Assembly: GCA_964589175.1 (NCBI GenBank)
Contig: CAZPRY010000020.1
Location: forward strand, 1-64,000
Length of the DNA stretch: 64,000 nt
Direction of reading: 5' to 3'
Source: CAZPRY01 sp964589175
Lineage (GTDB): Bacteria; Fidelibacterota; UBA2242
Each line of letters opens with the position of its first letter. Position 1 is the stretch's first letter. Of the stretch, positions 40,098 through 50,036 are shown one piece after another. Under the pieces are notes generated by a model, which saw only the letters and a list, made by a program, of their open reading frames with translations, did no database searches and had not been told where the DNA came from. Both the position numbers and the translations under genes were made by a program.

Positions 40098-41489
40098 CTA
40101 GAACATCCGGTCCCAGGGCGGCAGCTGCCCGGGCGTTTGCTTCAGAATCGCCAGTACATCTTCGGGCAGGAATTGTTTTAGTATAACCAGGCGGAAGGCA
40201 TATTCTCCAAACCATTCGTCGGTCATGACCAGGAAGCCCTTGTGGCCCTTGTCCTCGCCCCAGCTGTTCTCGAGCAGCCATTTGGTCGACGCGCCGCTAG
40301 CCGATGTATCGACTCCGACAAGCGCCATACCGTGTGACGAACCGCTGTCGTAAGTCAGGATGCGTTGTTCTTTGTCCATCGCGAACGGTACCCCGAAAAC
40401 GGCCTCGTAATCGTGCAGGTTCAGGGCCAGGAAGCCGCGTTCGCTGTCGAGCTGCTTGCCGACGTCGCAGGAGAAATACATCGGTTCGTCGGCCAGAATC
40501 GAGGCTTTGGCGTAGCGTTTCAAATCCTCAGCCGGCAGGTTGATGAAAGTCCAGTTCGGGCTGTCGAAAAGATTGCGGTCGTATTGAATTTCGTAGAGCC
40601 GGTTGTATTCCCGGCTTGGATCGTTCATCAGCATAACATAAGCGCCCAAGTCGAAGTCGACCACCGTTCTAAAGAACTTAAGCGGTGTAAAAGTACCGGC
40701 GTTGAGCAGCTTGTCGTCTTTGTCGGTGTAGCGCCATTCGAATTCGTCTGGCGGCGTTCCGAGAGAGATGACTAGAATGCGGTAGATCTCGGCCAGCATC
40801 GCGGCTTTTTCCTTTTCGAGCGCCTTGTAGTTTTTACCTTCGTCGTTCATGCGCCGCAGGGTCATTCCCTGTTCGCGCAGCTTACGTTTCAGCAGAGTGC
40901 GCATCGTTTTGGTATTTTCGCTGTTCAGGGATTCGGGCATAATCTCGGCCGGAACCAGCCCGTACTTCTCCAGCAGGCTAGGCATCATAGTCCACACGCC
41001 GCCGTCCTGGATCGGATGCTCGAAGAGCCAATCGACTTCGCGGTCGTCGAATTTCCTGCTGCGTGTCTGGATTACGGCTTCGAGAAAAAGGTTAGCCTTC
41101 TCAAATTGGTCCCAGAAGAACAGGTAATTCTGCGAGAATTCGAAATCCTTCAGATTGTATTTTGCAACTACTTTGGGGCGCAGGACGTTCAGGGCGGTGA
41201 AGAGCCAGCAGCGCCCGGAGGATTTCTGATCGGTAATGCCCGGCGTCTTGATCGTGTGCGCAAAATGGTAATCTATCTTGCCGGCCAGTTCACGATTCAG
41301 GGCTAGTTTGTCGATCTCGTTGTTGGTTACGGCGTTTTGCATGGAGCGCGCATAGTTATCCATTTTCAACGAAGTCTGAATTTCTTCGAGCATTTTCGGG
41401 GAGATGGCGCCCTCCTGGGCGAAGGTAAGATTGCCGGTCGTAGCCAGGACGAGTAATAGAGTCAAAGCCGGGAAGATGGTCTTTTGCAT
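40098..41489 (-). CDS. C1-family aminopeptidase (PepC/bleomycin-hydrolase-like), exported
   Basis: 463 residues from ATG at 41489 (GGAGAACACC upstream). Signal peptide ends near LTFAQ. Papain-type active site: QKSSGRCWLFTALN with catalytic Cys, His in SSHGMALVG and Asn in ENSWGEDKGHKG. The length matches bleomycin hydrolase/PepC (about 450). A secretion signal is unusual for the cytosolic PepC, though FCB bacteria do carry exported ones. Cleaves N-terminal residues from peptides. Confidence 0.9.
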   Translation of the reverse strand: MQKTIFPALTLLLVLATTGNLTFAQEGAISPKMLEEIQTSLKMDNYARSMQNAVTNNEIDKLALNRELAGKIDYHFAHTIKTPGITDQKSSGRCWLFTALNVLRPKVVAKYNLKDFEFSQNYLFFWDQFEKANLFLEAVIQTRSRKFDDREVDWLFEHPIQDGGVWTMMPSLLEKYGLVPAEIMPESLNSENTKTMRTLLKRKLREQGMTLRRMNDEGKNYKALEKEKAAMLAEIYRILVISLGTPPDEFEWRYTDKDDKLLNAGTFTPLKFFRTVVDFDLGAYVMLMNDPSREYNRLYEIQYDRNLFDSPNWTFINLPAEDLKRYAKASILADEPMYFSCDVGKQLDSERGFLALNLHDYEAVFGVPFAMDKEQRILTYDSGSSHGMALVGVDTSASGASTKWLLENSWGEDKGHKGFLVMTDEWFGEYAFRLVILKQFLPEDVLAILKQTPGQLPPWDRMF

Positions 41490-41803
41490 CGGTGTTCTCC
41501 GGGTAAAATTGAAAATTCGAAATGATTTTTGGGCGAGATTGGAATGCTGTGTAAGTTTCATACTCGGACTAAAGATATTTCCATTGAGATGAAATGGCAA
41601 GGTGATTTTTTATTGAAGGAGTAGCCACAGAGAACACACCTGCCCGACCGAGGCCACTCAGGCGGGGAGATTACAGAGAATCGTTGTTCATTTTAATGGG
41701 TGAAATCAATTTGGATGGATTAAGTAAATGTAAGAAAATTACTTTGTTATTTTCTGTGAACTAAGTGGCTTGTAAAAGATTCGGATTATCGGGGCAGTGA
41801 CCT
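41490..41803. other. Intergenic, includes a dispersed-repeat copy
   Basis: Contains the minus-strand copy of a 28-bp dispersed repeat (41639-41666). The AT-rich part at 41690-41760 probably contains the peptidase promoter. No gene. Confidence 0.5.
41639..41666 (-). repeat. Dispersed intergenic repeat, copy A
   Basis: Minus strand CCCGCCTGAGTGGCCTCGGT and on; 24 of 28 bases match the plus-strand copy at 49970-49997. The ends CCCG / CGGG can pair. Likely a genome-wide short palindromic element. Confidence 0.5.
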
Positions 41804-42685
41804 TCAGAGCGAATAGACGATTTGCAGCAGCGCCTTGGCCAGGTTGAAGCTGCCCGTATTGTCATCCGAGAAATCCAGCGAGATCCGGTTGCGGAAGCTG
41901 GTTGTCAGGGCCGCCCGGACGGTCAGGTGATTCCCGGCCAGCAGCTTGGCGCCCAGGGTGAAACTGTGCCAGTTTTGGACCGGGGCCTGCCGGAATTTAT
42001 CCAGGAATTTGGGTAAACCCTGCTCGAAGGCGTATTCGCTGATGAGCTGCAAACGCGGACGCAGGAGGTAACTGCCGCCCAAACCGGCGGACAGCAGGTA
42101 ATCCTGGTCGGTAAAAGTGAGGGCGCTTTTGTTTTGAACGTCGATCAGGGTGTATAGAAATTCACCGGTGATGATCCAGCGCCGGACGATTGAAGTGGCA
42201 TTGACCAGCAGCGCGGCGTCATCCCGGTAGGTAATCTCTTCATCGGCAAAGCGTGGGAGCGTCGAGCGCATCCAGCGTCCGCCCAGGCTGAGAGCAACCG
42301 GGACGATGGGATAGCGGGTGGTGATCAGGCGAGCGGTGGCGCTGTAGTCCTCGAAACCGTCCGTGCGGATGTTTTCGGGGTGCGTGATTGCATCCCGCAT
42401 CGGAACCGCCCAGCTCCATTGCCGCGGCAGTCGCAGGTCCAGTTGAAGGCGATTGAACAGGGTGGCTCCCAGCAGAAGCGAGGCCTGGAATTCGTTGTCG
42501 GAGTAGATGTAATCGTAATCGCGAAGACGTCCCTCGATTCCGAAACGCAGGCTGTTTGCTCGGGTTTCGATGGCGGAGTTGAGGTAAAGGAAATCGTTCT
42601 CGGAGAAGCTCTGAAAAGAGTTCAACTGGGCGCGGATCGTCAACGGCAGAAGCAGAAACAGGAGATAAAAAACACGTTTGGGCAT
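41804..42685 (-). CDS. Putative outer-membrane beta-barrel protein
   Basis: 293 residues from ATG at 42685 (MPKRVFYLLFLL signal peptide, cut near IRAQ); ATG at 42706 is possible but lies in a terminator T-run. The mature protein alternates about 10-residue amphipathic strands ending with aromatic residues (SLRFGIEGRLRDYDYIY, LSAGLGGSYLLRPRLQLISEY) and ends in LQIVYSL, typical of outer-membrane barrels. No family named. Confidence 0.65.
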   Translation of the reverse strand: MPKRVFYLLFLLLPLTIRAQLNSFQSFSENDFLYLNSAIETRANSLRFGIEGRLRDYDYIYSDNEFQASLLLGATLFNRLQLDLRLPRQWSWAVPMRDAITHPENIRTDGFEDYSATARLITTRYPIVPVALSLGGRWMRSTLPRFADEEITYRDDAALLVNATSIVRRWIITGEFLYTLIDVQNKSALTFTDQDYLLSAGLGGSYLLRPRLQLISEYAFEQGLPKFLDKFRQAPVQNWHSFTLGAKLLAGNHLTVRAALTTSFRNRISLDFSDDNTGSFNLAKALLQIVYSL

Positions 42686-42707
42686 GGTGTAAATTACAGT
42701 TTTCATG

Positions 42708-42743
42708 AAAAACAAAAAAGCCCGGCGTTTAAAGACCGGGCTT
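42708..42743 (-). terminator. Rho-independent terminator of the amidase gene
   Basis: Read on the minus strand: AAGCCCGG, ten-base loop, CCGGGCTT, then TTTTGTTTTT. Lies 25 bases after the stop of the amidase gene. Strong stem and clear T-tract. Confidence 0.88.
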
Positions 42744-42767
42744 TCGAGATGCTCATGAGTTTTAAGG

Positions 42768-45311
42768 CTATTTCAGCAAAATGCATTTTTGGCTGGTGCT
42801 AAAACCTTCGGCCTGAATGCGGATCAGGTACACGCCGGAACCCACATCCGAAGCATCCCACTGTATGGAGTAACTGCCGGCGGGTTGCGCCCTGTCTACC
42901 AGCGTCTGTACCCGCTGACCGGCGAGATTATAGACGGCCAGGTTTACGAGACCGGAAGCCGGCAGGCGATAACTGATCGTCGTGCTAGGATTGAATGGGT
43001 TCGGGTAGTTCTGCAGCAACGGGAAGGACTCCGGGTGCTTTCCGCCCTCAGCCGCGATGGCGACGGCGACCGGCGTCACAAAGCGCAGGTCGTCGAAGTA
43101 CAGCGTCCCGGATTTGGCGGCCTCCGGGTTTGTTGAATTGTAGGTCAGCTGGAAGCTATCGATGCGCAGATTGTTGCCCAGAATACCATCGCCGAGATCG
43201 GACCATTGGCCGGTGCCATCGTTGGCCAGATCCCAGGAGACCAGTTTCCAGCCCAGCCAGTCGAGCGTGTACCAGAGGCTGGCCTCGTGCTGTGTGCCGT
43301 CGTCCAAAGCGAAGCGGAATTGGTTGTTGTTGCCGTCGCCGAAGACGTAGACCTGCAGAATGACGTTGTTATCGAAGTAGATGTTTTTGGGTGTCGTGTT
43401 ATCGGCCAGGTAGTCCCGCAGCAGCCACTCGCCCGCGTCGAGTTTCCAACTATAGCAAATCTGCATCGACTGGTTGCTAGCAGTGAGAAGATTAACGATC
43501 TCGTTATCCCGGTCGCGGGAGCTCAGCGTATCCTCCTCGAGGCCGGTGGTACTGCCGCTGTAGCCGGGCGTCTTCCAGTTTGTAATCACGCCGGATTCGA
43601 AATCATCGATATTGGTGATATTCCAATCGACCACGCCGGTGCGGAAACTGAGCGTTTTCTTGGTGGCGACCTCGTTCCCGAAACGGTCCTTCAGGCCGGG
43701 ATTGATGCGGATTTTATAGGTCTGGTCGCTTTTCAGTTTTTCCTGTGGGAAAAGCGCCACAATGCTCTGCTTGTTGACGATGTAATTGCCGATCGTAAAG
43801 GGGACGAAATAGTTGTTGGCATATTCCTCGATCTGGAAAATTTCCACAGTGAGGGCGCTCTCTGCCAGAATTTCGTCATAGGTCAAACTGATCAGCGGCA
43901 GCAATTCGACGTCCTTCTGATTATAGATTGGATAATTGGTCAGGAGATAAGGCGCGGTGATGTCCGCTGCGCTGGAGGAAAAATGCAGCACGAAATCGTC
44001 GCCGCCGGTGCCGTCGTTATTGCCGTCGAGTTGCAGCCCGTAAATATCGAGAGCGCTGCCCGCGATGGTAAATGTGTAATCGGTTTCGAAGGCGAAGGTA
44101 TCGGTTTGAACGCTGACATTCATCAGGTTTTCGGCCCAGGTGAAGGTCAGGGGCGCGGCGGGATCGGTGTAGCTCGCTATCCGGACGCTGGTCGTGTCCA
44201 TCGGTTTGGTAAAGCTGATTTTAATCGCCTCCCAGGCGGGATAGGCCTGGGTGCCCTCGGCCGGGGTATTGGATTTGACGAACGGCGGCTGGTTGGAAAA
44301 GAGTTTGAAATCCTGGAAATTGTAAAAGCCTTCACTGATCGTGACGTTGGCGCTGTCGGGGTAATATCCCTCGGCTTCCACAACGACGCTATAATCACCC
44401 GGCGCCAGGCTATCGAAGAAGAAAAATCCGTTGTTCATGCTGTCGCCGCGAAAGACCCGGCCGACCGGCTTGAGGGTGACCGTGATATTGTTAACCGGTC
44501 TGTATTTATCCTTGGTGCTGCTGAGGTAGAAGTAGGGGACTTCCTCGAATGAATCGCGCACGATGCCCGCCAGATTGCGGCTCGGAAACATATCCACATC
44601 GAAATAATGCAGAAAGGACTTAGCCAGCGCCCAGGCCTCGCTTTTCTTATAAGATTTGTTCTGCAGGCGCCAGGATTCCGGAATATAATCGTGAAACGAG
44701 CCTTCCGAAAGCGTGCCGGGCATGGTCAGGGTTCGAAGGACACCGAGTCCCTGCCCGTTCCATTCCGGGTAGAAACTCCAGTCGCCGCGCACGGATCTAC
44801 TTGTAGTACGATTGGCGGAGTAGAGTTGGTTGGCCATGATCGTTGCCATTTCGCCCGATTCCGGGAACAGCGCGCCGGTGACCGTCTGGCCGAAGTAGGA
44901 GTTGTAACCCGTCACGCCCAAATCCCAGCCGCGATAAAGCATCAGGGTCGAATTCCGTTCTCCGTTGTAGCCGTTGCTGTGGATCGAATGGAAGACATCG
45001 GCGCCGAACTGGTTGGCTAGCCGGTCGCGTTCGGATAAGCTGAGATCATCTGTTATTCCATCATTGCCGTAGCGCGTGAGCTTCACGTTTGCGCCTAAGT
45101 TCGAGAGAATTTCATCCAGGTATTTGGCTTTACTGAGATTGCTTTCCGATTCCCAGAAGCCGGTGACTTCAATGAAACGATCGTCTGATTCGTGTCCGCC
45201 GTGCCCGGGGTCGATGCAGATGCGGATGTCCGTCAAATCCTGGGCATTCAATAAAATTGTAAAACCAAGGGTCAGAGTCATGAGGGTCCGAATTAAAATT
45301 TTCTTAGTCAT
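42768..45311 (-). CDS. T9SS-exported N-acetylmuramoyl-L-alanine amidase, multidomain
   Basis: 847 residues from ATG at 45311, which overlaps the upstream gene by eight bases. Signal peptide 1-24; Amidase_3 domain about 30-240 with metal residues in CIDPGHGGHESD, then Glu in SESNLSKAKYLD and His in VFHSIHSNGYNGER. A carboxypeptidase-regulatory-like Ig domain follows, then two Ig-like bacterial domains (FTKPMDTTSVRI, DEILAESALTVEI), a beta-jelly module, and the C-terminal sorting domain (NYPNPFNPSTTISYRLPASG onward). Expected at the cell surface or outside, cutting peptidoglycan. Confidence 0.9.
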   Translation of the reverse strand: MTKKILIRTLMTLTLGFTILLNAQDLTDIRICIDPGHGGHESDDRFIEVTGFWESESNLSKAKYLDEILSNLGANVKLTRYGNDGITDDLSLSERDRLANQFGADVFHSIHSNGYNGERNSTLMLYRGWDLGVTGYNSYFGQTVTGALFPESGEMATIMANQLYSANRTTSRSVRGDWSFYPEWNGQGLGVLRTLTMPGTLSEGSFHDYIPESWRLQNKSYKKSEAWALAKSFLHYFDVDMFPSRNLAGIVRDSFEEVPYFYLSSTKDKYRPVNNITVTLKPVGRVFRGDSMNNGFFFFDSLAPGDYSVVVEAEGYYPDSANVTISEGFYNFQDFKLFSNQPPFVKSNTPAEGTQAYPAWEAIKISFTKPMDTTSVRIASYTDPAAPLTFTWAENLMNVSVQTDTFAFETDYTFTIAGSALDIYGLQLDGNNDGTGGDDFVLHFSSSAADITAPYLLTNYPIYNQKDVELLPLISLTYDEILAESALTVEIFQIEEYANNYFVPFTIGNYIVNKQSIVALFPQEKLKSDQTYKIRINPGLKDRFGNEVATKKTLSFRTGVVDWNITNIDDFESGVITNWKTPGYSGSTTGLEEDTLSSRDRDNEIVNLLTASNQSMQICYSWKLDAGEWLLRDYLADNTTPKNIYFDNNVILQVYVFGDGNNNQFRFALDDGTQHEASLWYTLDWLGWKLVSWDLANDGTGQWSDLGDGILGNNLRIDSFQLTYNSTNPEAAKSGTLYFDDLRFVTPVAVAIAAEGGKHPESFPLLQNYPNPFNPSTTISYRLPASGLVNLAVYNLAGQRVQTLVDRAQPAGSYSIQWDASDVGSGVYLIRIQAEGFSTSQKCILLK

Positions 45312-46254
45312 TGATCTCGACCTCCATGATCTCGATCGTTCCGGCGAGGGTGTCATAGGCGACGCGCTTCATATCGGGCGACCAGGCGGGATGCAGCTCC
45401 AGCTGGTCGCTTGTGTCGGTGAGCTGCACGCGGGTCTTGCCGTCACTGGTCACGGCCCAGATATCGGCGGCGGTGTAAAAATGGCCGTCGTCTGCGGTGA
45501 TCATGAAGACAATCCATTTACCGTCCGGGCTCCACTTGGGCGCCTCGGTGCGGCCCAGCTCGGCCAGCAAGTTGCCGTCCAGATCGGTGATAAAGCTGCC
45601 GCTGCCGGCGATTGTGAAAAGCAGACGCTGGCCGTCCGGGGAGGCTGAAGCCCAGAGGTACTGTTCGCGGCCGGTTTGGGACAAGGGCGTGATTGCCCGG
45701 CTTCGGCCGTTTTGATAAACGATAATGCGTTCATTGCTGTTTTCGACGTAGGCGAATACCGTGTTCTGCTGCGGCGCGGCCGTGCTTTTCGCGCCGTTTG
45801 TCTGCGGGGCGAAGGTTCGTACCCGGTTATCGACGCTGTAGAAGACGCGATCCTGATGCATCCGCATCGGCGGGCTTACCAGGCGTTCCCGATCGGTGAG
45901 TATGGCGATCTCGCGCGTGGCGAGATTTTGCTTTCGCAAGGTCGAGTATTTCCTGATGCCCGTGAATTCGTCGGCGCGAAAGCAGATTTCTTTTCCGTCT
46001 TCTGAGAACAGCGGCTCATAGCCTGCGCCGGGGATATCATTCAGTTGCGCGACGGAGGCATTCTCTAAGTCGCCGAGCCATAATCCGCTGAAACCCGGCC
46101 GCGTGAAAAGCAATTGCGAGCCATCCGGGCTGAACTGCGGGAAGGCGAATTCACCCGCGGGCATCGCCCGAAGCGGTTGATGGGCGATTACAGCGATTGT
46201 TTGTGCAAACGTAATGCTGCCCAGAAATATGAATAACAGACCCATTTTTTTCAT
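45304..46254 (-). CDS. TolB-like WD40/PD40-repeat periplasmic protein
   Basis: 316 residues with a signal peptide (cut near ITFAQ). Repeating PD40 blades such as FPQFSPDGSQLLFTR, LWASASPDGQRLLFTI and APKWSPDGKWIVFMI, then HPAWSPDMKRVAYD. TolB-family beta-propellers bind partners in the periplasm. It overlaps the amidase gene by eight bases on the same strand, so the two are one operon; a cell-envelope role follows from this context. Confidence 0.85.
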   Translation of the reverse strand: MKKMGLLFIFLGSITFAQTIAVIAHQPLRAMPAGEFAFPQFSPDGSQLLFTRPGFSGLWLGDLENASVAQLNDIPGAGYEPLFSEDGKEICFRADEFTGIRKYSTLRKQNLATREIAILTDRERLVSPPMRMHQDRVFYSVDNRVRTFAPQTNGAKSTAAPQQNTVFAYVENSNERIIVYQNGRSRAITPLSQTGREQYLWASASPDGQRLLFTIAGSGSFITDLDGNLLAELGRTEAPKWSPDGKWIVFMITADDGHFYTAADIWAVTSDGKTRVQLTDTSDQLELHPAWSPDMKRVAYDTLAGTIEIMEVEIND

Positions 46255-46544
46255 GTGATTGCTCCTAAGCTTCGATTTTCAATCAGTTTAATTTAAGGAT
46301 TTAATAGTAATTGTTCAGGGAAAGTCCGAAAATTATACCGGGGCTCCTTGTTTTGGGCGGTTTAGCGTTTTCCGACTTTCGTGTTTCCGGTTAAAACAGG
46401 AAAAAGGGGGCGCAAAATAGTCGTTTAAATGGAGAGCGCCAACACCTGTTTTTGTAACCCCGGCATCGATATATTATCAGAAGAAGGAGTTCCAAGCACG
46501 TATATGGAATCGGCATCAAATAAATCATTAGAGGGAGAATACAC
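46255..46544. other. Divergent intergenic region
   Basis: 290 bases between the leftward TolB-like gene and the rightward DUF2271-like gene. It must hold both promoters. GC-alternating; no clear operator or hairpin. Confidence 0.45.
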
Positions 46545-47318
46545 ATGAGGCATAATCAACGCACATATACTCCAATCGCGTTAACCTTCATTTCCATTTT
46601 ACCGCTACTGGCATTAATCGACTGCAGCGGCGTCGATACATCCCGGAAAGAGAATCCCCGGGTGGTCCAGGTCCTGGCGACCAACATAGAGGGTTTTAAG
46701 GTCGCGATGGACATCTACTTTGAAAAAGGCAAAGCCCACAACCACCCAACCTTTGCGATCTGGGTGGAAGACATGCAGGAAAATTACATCGAGACGCTCT
46801 TTGTGACCCGTTCGCTGGCGACCGGCATCTGGGGCTACGGTGAAATCGCTCCGGGGCGCTGGAAACCCGAACCCGGGCATAATGTCCGCCCGGCGACGCT
46901 GCCCTACTGGCTGCACAAACGCGGTGCTGGCACAATGTTGCTGCCGACCCCGCAAAATCCCGTCACGGATGCCATATCGGGTGCGACTCCCGCTGGAGAT
47001 TTCGTTTTGGAAACCCGCGTTCCGGCCGGAGCCCCCCAGAAATTCCGGCTGCTCATGGAGATTAACCAGATCTGCGACTGGAACGAGTACTGGACAAACG
47101 ACCGGTATCCGGATGACCCGGACTATAAGTCGTCCAGCCAGCCGGCCGTGGTCTATGCGGTCACGATCGATCCTGCCAGCGGTGTTAGCGAATATTATAT
47201 GAATCCGATCGGTCACAGTCATTATGCGGGAAAAGACGGGAAGTTGTACACCGATTTGACGACGCTGACGACGGCCCTGCAGATCGCGAATAATATTGTC
47301 GTCAAGGTGAAACAATGA
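46545..47318 (+). CDS. DUF2271-like exported protein
   Basis: 257 residues. Hydrophobic N-terminus ends in a weak lipobox-like LIDC near residue 27. Beta-rich body includes FAIWVEDMQENYIETLFVTR, and the DAISGATPAGDFVLE phrase and YWTNDRYPDDP segment resemble DUF2271 proteins, which occur with iron/flavin uptake genes. GGGAGAA precedes ATG. Stop overlaps the TonB receptor start as ATGA. Probably a periplasmic or surface partner of that receptor. Confidence 0.65.
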   Translation: MRHNQRTYTPIALTFISILPLLALIDCSGVDTSRKENPRVVQVLATNIEGFKVAMDIYFEKGKAHNHPTFAIWVEDMQENYIETLFVTRSLATGIWGYGEIAPGRWKPEPGHNVRPATLPYWLHKRGAGTMLLPTPQNPVTDAISGATPAGDFVLETRVPAGAPQKFRLLMEINQICDWNEYWTNDRYPDDPDYKSSSQPAVVYAVTIDPASGVSEYYMNPIGHSHYAGKDGKLYTDLTTLTTALQIANNIVVKVKQ

Positions 47319-49738
47319 AACGGCCTATTCAAAGAATCCGGTACATCGCGGTTTTATTGATTGTCGTTCTGGTGTCGGCGCTGCCGGCTCTGGCCCAATC
47401 GGGTATCATTCGCGGACGAGTCTTCGACCAGAAGAACAATGAACCGATGCCGTTCGTGAACGTGATTGTCACCGGGAGCGATATCGGCACGGCCAGCGAC
47501 CTGGACGGCAATTTTCTGATCACCGGTCTGGAGCCGGGTTTTTACCGGCTGATGGCTTCCTTTATCGGCTACAAACTGGCCTATTCCGAGGAAGTGGAAG
47601 TCAACAACGCCAAGACCGTATTCATCGAAATTCCGCTTGTACAACAGGCTATCGAATTCGAGGAGGTTGAGGTGCGGCCGTCGGCATTCAAAAAGATTGC
47701 CGAGAGCCCGCTGTCGATCCAGAAAATCCAGATCTCAGACATCGAAAAAGCGCCGGGCGCTAACCGCGATATCTCGCGCGTCATTCAGTCCTTTCCCGGT
47801 GTCGGCTCGACCGTCAGCTATCGTAACGATGTCATCGTGCGCGGCGGCGGACCTAGTGAAAGCCGCTTCTATCTGGACGGTATCGAAATCCCGACCCTGA
47901 ACCATTTCGCCACACAGGGCGCCTCGGGCGGGCCGGTCGGTATCATCAATCCCGATTTCATCCAGTCGGTCGATTACTACTCGAGCGCTTTCCCGGCCGA
48001 CCGCGGCAATGCCCTCAGCGCTGTCTTCGACTTCAAGCAAAAAGAGGGCAACCGCGACCGGACAAACCATCGTGGAGTCGTTGGCGCCTCCGAAATCGCC
48101 TATACGATGGACGGCCCGTTCGGGCAGAAAAGCAGCTATCTGCTGTCGGTACGGCGCTCCTATCTGCAGTTTCTGTTCGATGCTATCGGCCTGCCGTTTT
48201 TGCCTACTTTCAATGATTACCAATTTAAATGGACCACCGCTTTCGACAGCAAGAACAAACTGACGATCCTGAGCCTTGGGGCGCTGGATCAGAACCGCCT
48301 GAATCTCGGTATCGATAAACCGACTGAGGAGCAGCAGTACATTCTCAATTACCTGCCCGAAACCGACCAGTGGAACTACATGATCGGCGCCGCTTATACC
48401 CATTTCCGCGGCAAGAGCTTCCAGACTTATGTCCTGAGCCGCAATATGCTCAATAACAAGTCCTATAAATATCTGAACAACGATGACAGCGATGAAGCCA
48501 ACAAAATCCAGGACTACCTTTCGCAGGAGATCGAAAACAAGTTTCGTTTCGAGAACACCTATAGAAATAAAGGCTATCGCATCAACTTCGGATGGAACCT
48601 GGATTACGTCAAGTATAACAACACAACCTACCAGAAAATCTTCGTCAGCAACTCTGTCGTAGAGAAGAATTATGATTCGGACCTACAGTTGTTCAAATGG
48701 GGGCTTTTCGGCCAAGTCAGCAAGGCTTTTTTCCGCGATCAGTTGTCACTCTCGTTGGGCCTGCGCACCGATGCCAACAATTACTCAGAGAGCATGTCCA
48801 GGCTGCGCGACCAGTTCTCACCGCGTTTTTCGGCGTCTTATATTCTTTCGCGAAATTTGAACCTGAACTTCAGCACAGGCCGCTTTTATCAATTGCCGGC
48901 CTATACTTCGCTCGGCTATCGCGATGCCGGCGGCGTCCTGGTCAATAAGCAGAACCGGCTGAAATACATTGAGGCCGACCACATCGTAGCCGGGTTTGAA
49001 TACCTCTTCAACCTGGATTCACGCGTGACCGTCGAGGGTTTTTATAAACGCTATAGTGATTACCCGTTCTCTGTGCTGGATTCGATCAGCTTGGCGAACA
49101 AAGGCGGCGACTACGGCAGCATCGGCGATGAGGAGGTTGTCTCGACCAGCGAGGGCCGCGCCTACGGATTCGAGGTTTCGGGCCGCTACCGGCTCTGGAA
49201 AAATATGCGAACCATTTTTGCTTATACCTATGTCCGTAGCGAGTTCGAGGATTTTTACGGTAAACTCGTGCCCAGTTCCTGGGACAGCCGCCATATCCTG
49301 ACCGTCACCGCCATGAAACCGTTGCCGCGTAACTGGCAGGCCGGCTTCAAATGGCGCTTCACCGGCGGGCTGCCCTATACGCCCTACGATCTGCAGCAGT
49401 CGTCGCTGGTTTCGGCCTGGGATACGCAGGGGCGACCGTTCTGGGATTTCAGCCGCTACAATGCCGAACGTTTGAAAAGCTCAAACCAGCTGGACATCCG
49501 GGTCGACAAAAGTTTTTATTTTACAAAATGGCGTTTGCTCGTCTATCTCGATATTCAGAATGCGCTCAATTTCCAGGCCGAGTCACCGGACATTCTGGTG
49601 CCGCGCAGAGATGGAAACGGGAACGCGATTATCGTCAATCCCGAAGATCCTCCGGCCGGGCAGCGCTATGATTTGCAGCGCCTGGCGAATGTCAGCGGCA
49701 CGGTGCTGCCCACGATCGGCATTACGGTGGATTTTTAA
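47315..49738 (+). CDS. TonB-dependent outer-membrane receptor
   Basis: 807 residues. Signal peptide 1-28. CarboxypepD_reg-like domain 30-115 (SGIIRGRVFDQKNNEPMPFV and DGNFLITGLEPGFYRL). Plug domain about 125-260 (VIRGGGPSESRFYLDGIEIP). The remainder is a long beta barrel of about 20 strands ending with Phe. No SusD-like partner is adjacent, so a SusC/D nutrient pair is not indicated; the DUF2271-like neighbour suggests metal or cofactor uptake. The substrate is unknown. Confidence 0.92.
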   Translation: MKRPIQRIRYIAVLLIVVLVSALPALAQSGIIRGRVFDQKNNEPMPFVNVIVTGSDIGTASDLDGNFLITGLEPGFYRLMASFIGYKLAYSEEVEVNNAKTVFIEIPLVQQAIEFEEVEVRPSAFKKIAESPLSIQKIQISDIEKAPGANRDISRVIQSFPGVGSTVSYRNDVIVRGGGPSESRFYLDGIEIPTLNHFATQGASGGPVGIINPDFIQSVDYYSSAFPADRGNALSAVFDFKQKEGNRDRTNHRGVVGASEIAYTMDGPFGQKSSYLLSVRRSYLQFLFDAIGLPFLPTFNDYQFKWTTAFDSKNKLTILSLGALDQNRLNLGIDKPTEEQQYILNYLPETDQWNYMIGAAYTHFRGKSFQTYVLSRNMLNNKSYKYLNNDDSDEANKIQDYLSQEIENKFRFENTYRNKGYRINFGWNLDYVKYNNTTYQKIFVSNSVVEKNYDSDLQLFKWGLFGQVSKAFFRDQLSLSLGLRTDANNYSESMSRLRDQFSPRFSASYILSRNLNLNFSTGRFYQLPAYTSLGYRDAGGVLVNKQNRLKYIEADHIVAGFEYLFNLDSRVTVEGFYKRYSDYPFSVLDSISLANKGGDYGSIGDEEVVSTSEGRAYGFEVSGRYRLWKNMRTIFAYTYVRSEFEDFYGKLVPSSWDSRHILTVTAMKPLPRNWQAGFKWRFTGGLPYTPYDLQQSSLVSAWDTQGRPFWDFSRYNAERLKSSNQLDIRVDKSFYFTKWRLLVYLDIQNALNFQAESPDILVPRRDGNGNAIIVNPEDPPAGQRYDLQRLANVSGTVLPTIGITVDF

Positions 49739-49818
49739 AAATTCGTCTTTCCGTATGATCTAAATGTAGCCCGGGCATTCCAGCCTGGGGCTTCCAGGCA
49801 ATATCTCGCAGGGCAGCG

Positions 49819-49840
49819 ATGCAAACATGAGTGTTTGCAT
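49819..49840. repeat. Perfect inverted repeat
   Basis: Nine-base arms ATGCAAACA and TGTTTGCAT around TGAG, downstream of the TonB receptor. Suits a bidirectional terminator stem, but no T-run follows. Confidence 0.55.
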
Positions 49841-49969
49841 TCCAGCTGCGGTCACAGCCGTCAGGTGAAAACCGAAAACCCGGTTTCAGCCCGACGTAAA
49901 AAACTATCGATACCGAAAAAACTTACGCATCGGGTCAACCGGGTTTTGTAAGTGACGAAAGCAATTTAG

Positions 49970-49997
49970 CCCGCCTGAGTGACATAAGTCGGGCAGG
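49970..49997 (+). repeat. Dispersed intergenic repeat, copy B
   Basis: Plus-strand CCCGCCTGAGTGACATAAGT and on; 24/28 matches with 41639-41666 on the minus strand. Confidence 0.5.
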
Positions 49998-50036
49998 TTC
50001 GGCTACGCCGCCGGAAATTGGTTTCTTTTTCTGGCC

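Larger units (their letters stand above)
49739..50036. other. Intergenic region with several palindromes
   Basis: 300 bases between convergent genes. Contains hairpins ATGCAAACA-TGAG-TGTTTGCAT (49819-49840), GCCTGG-GGCTT-CCAGGC near 49782, and a long-range pair AAAACCCGGTT / AACCGGGTTTT (about 49876 and 49938), plus a dispersed repeat copy. No gene. Confidence 0.5.

Noticed and set aside
43206..44552. 448-residue plus-strand open frame
   Set aside because: Antisense shadow of the amidase gene; no ribosome site, no family, codon pattern belongs to the other strand.
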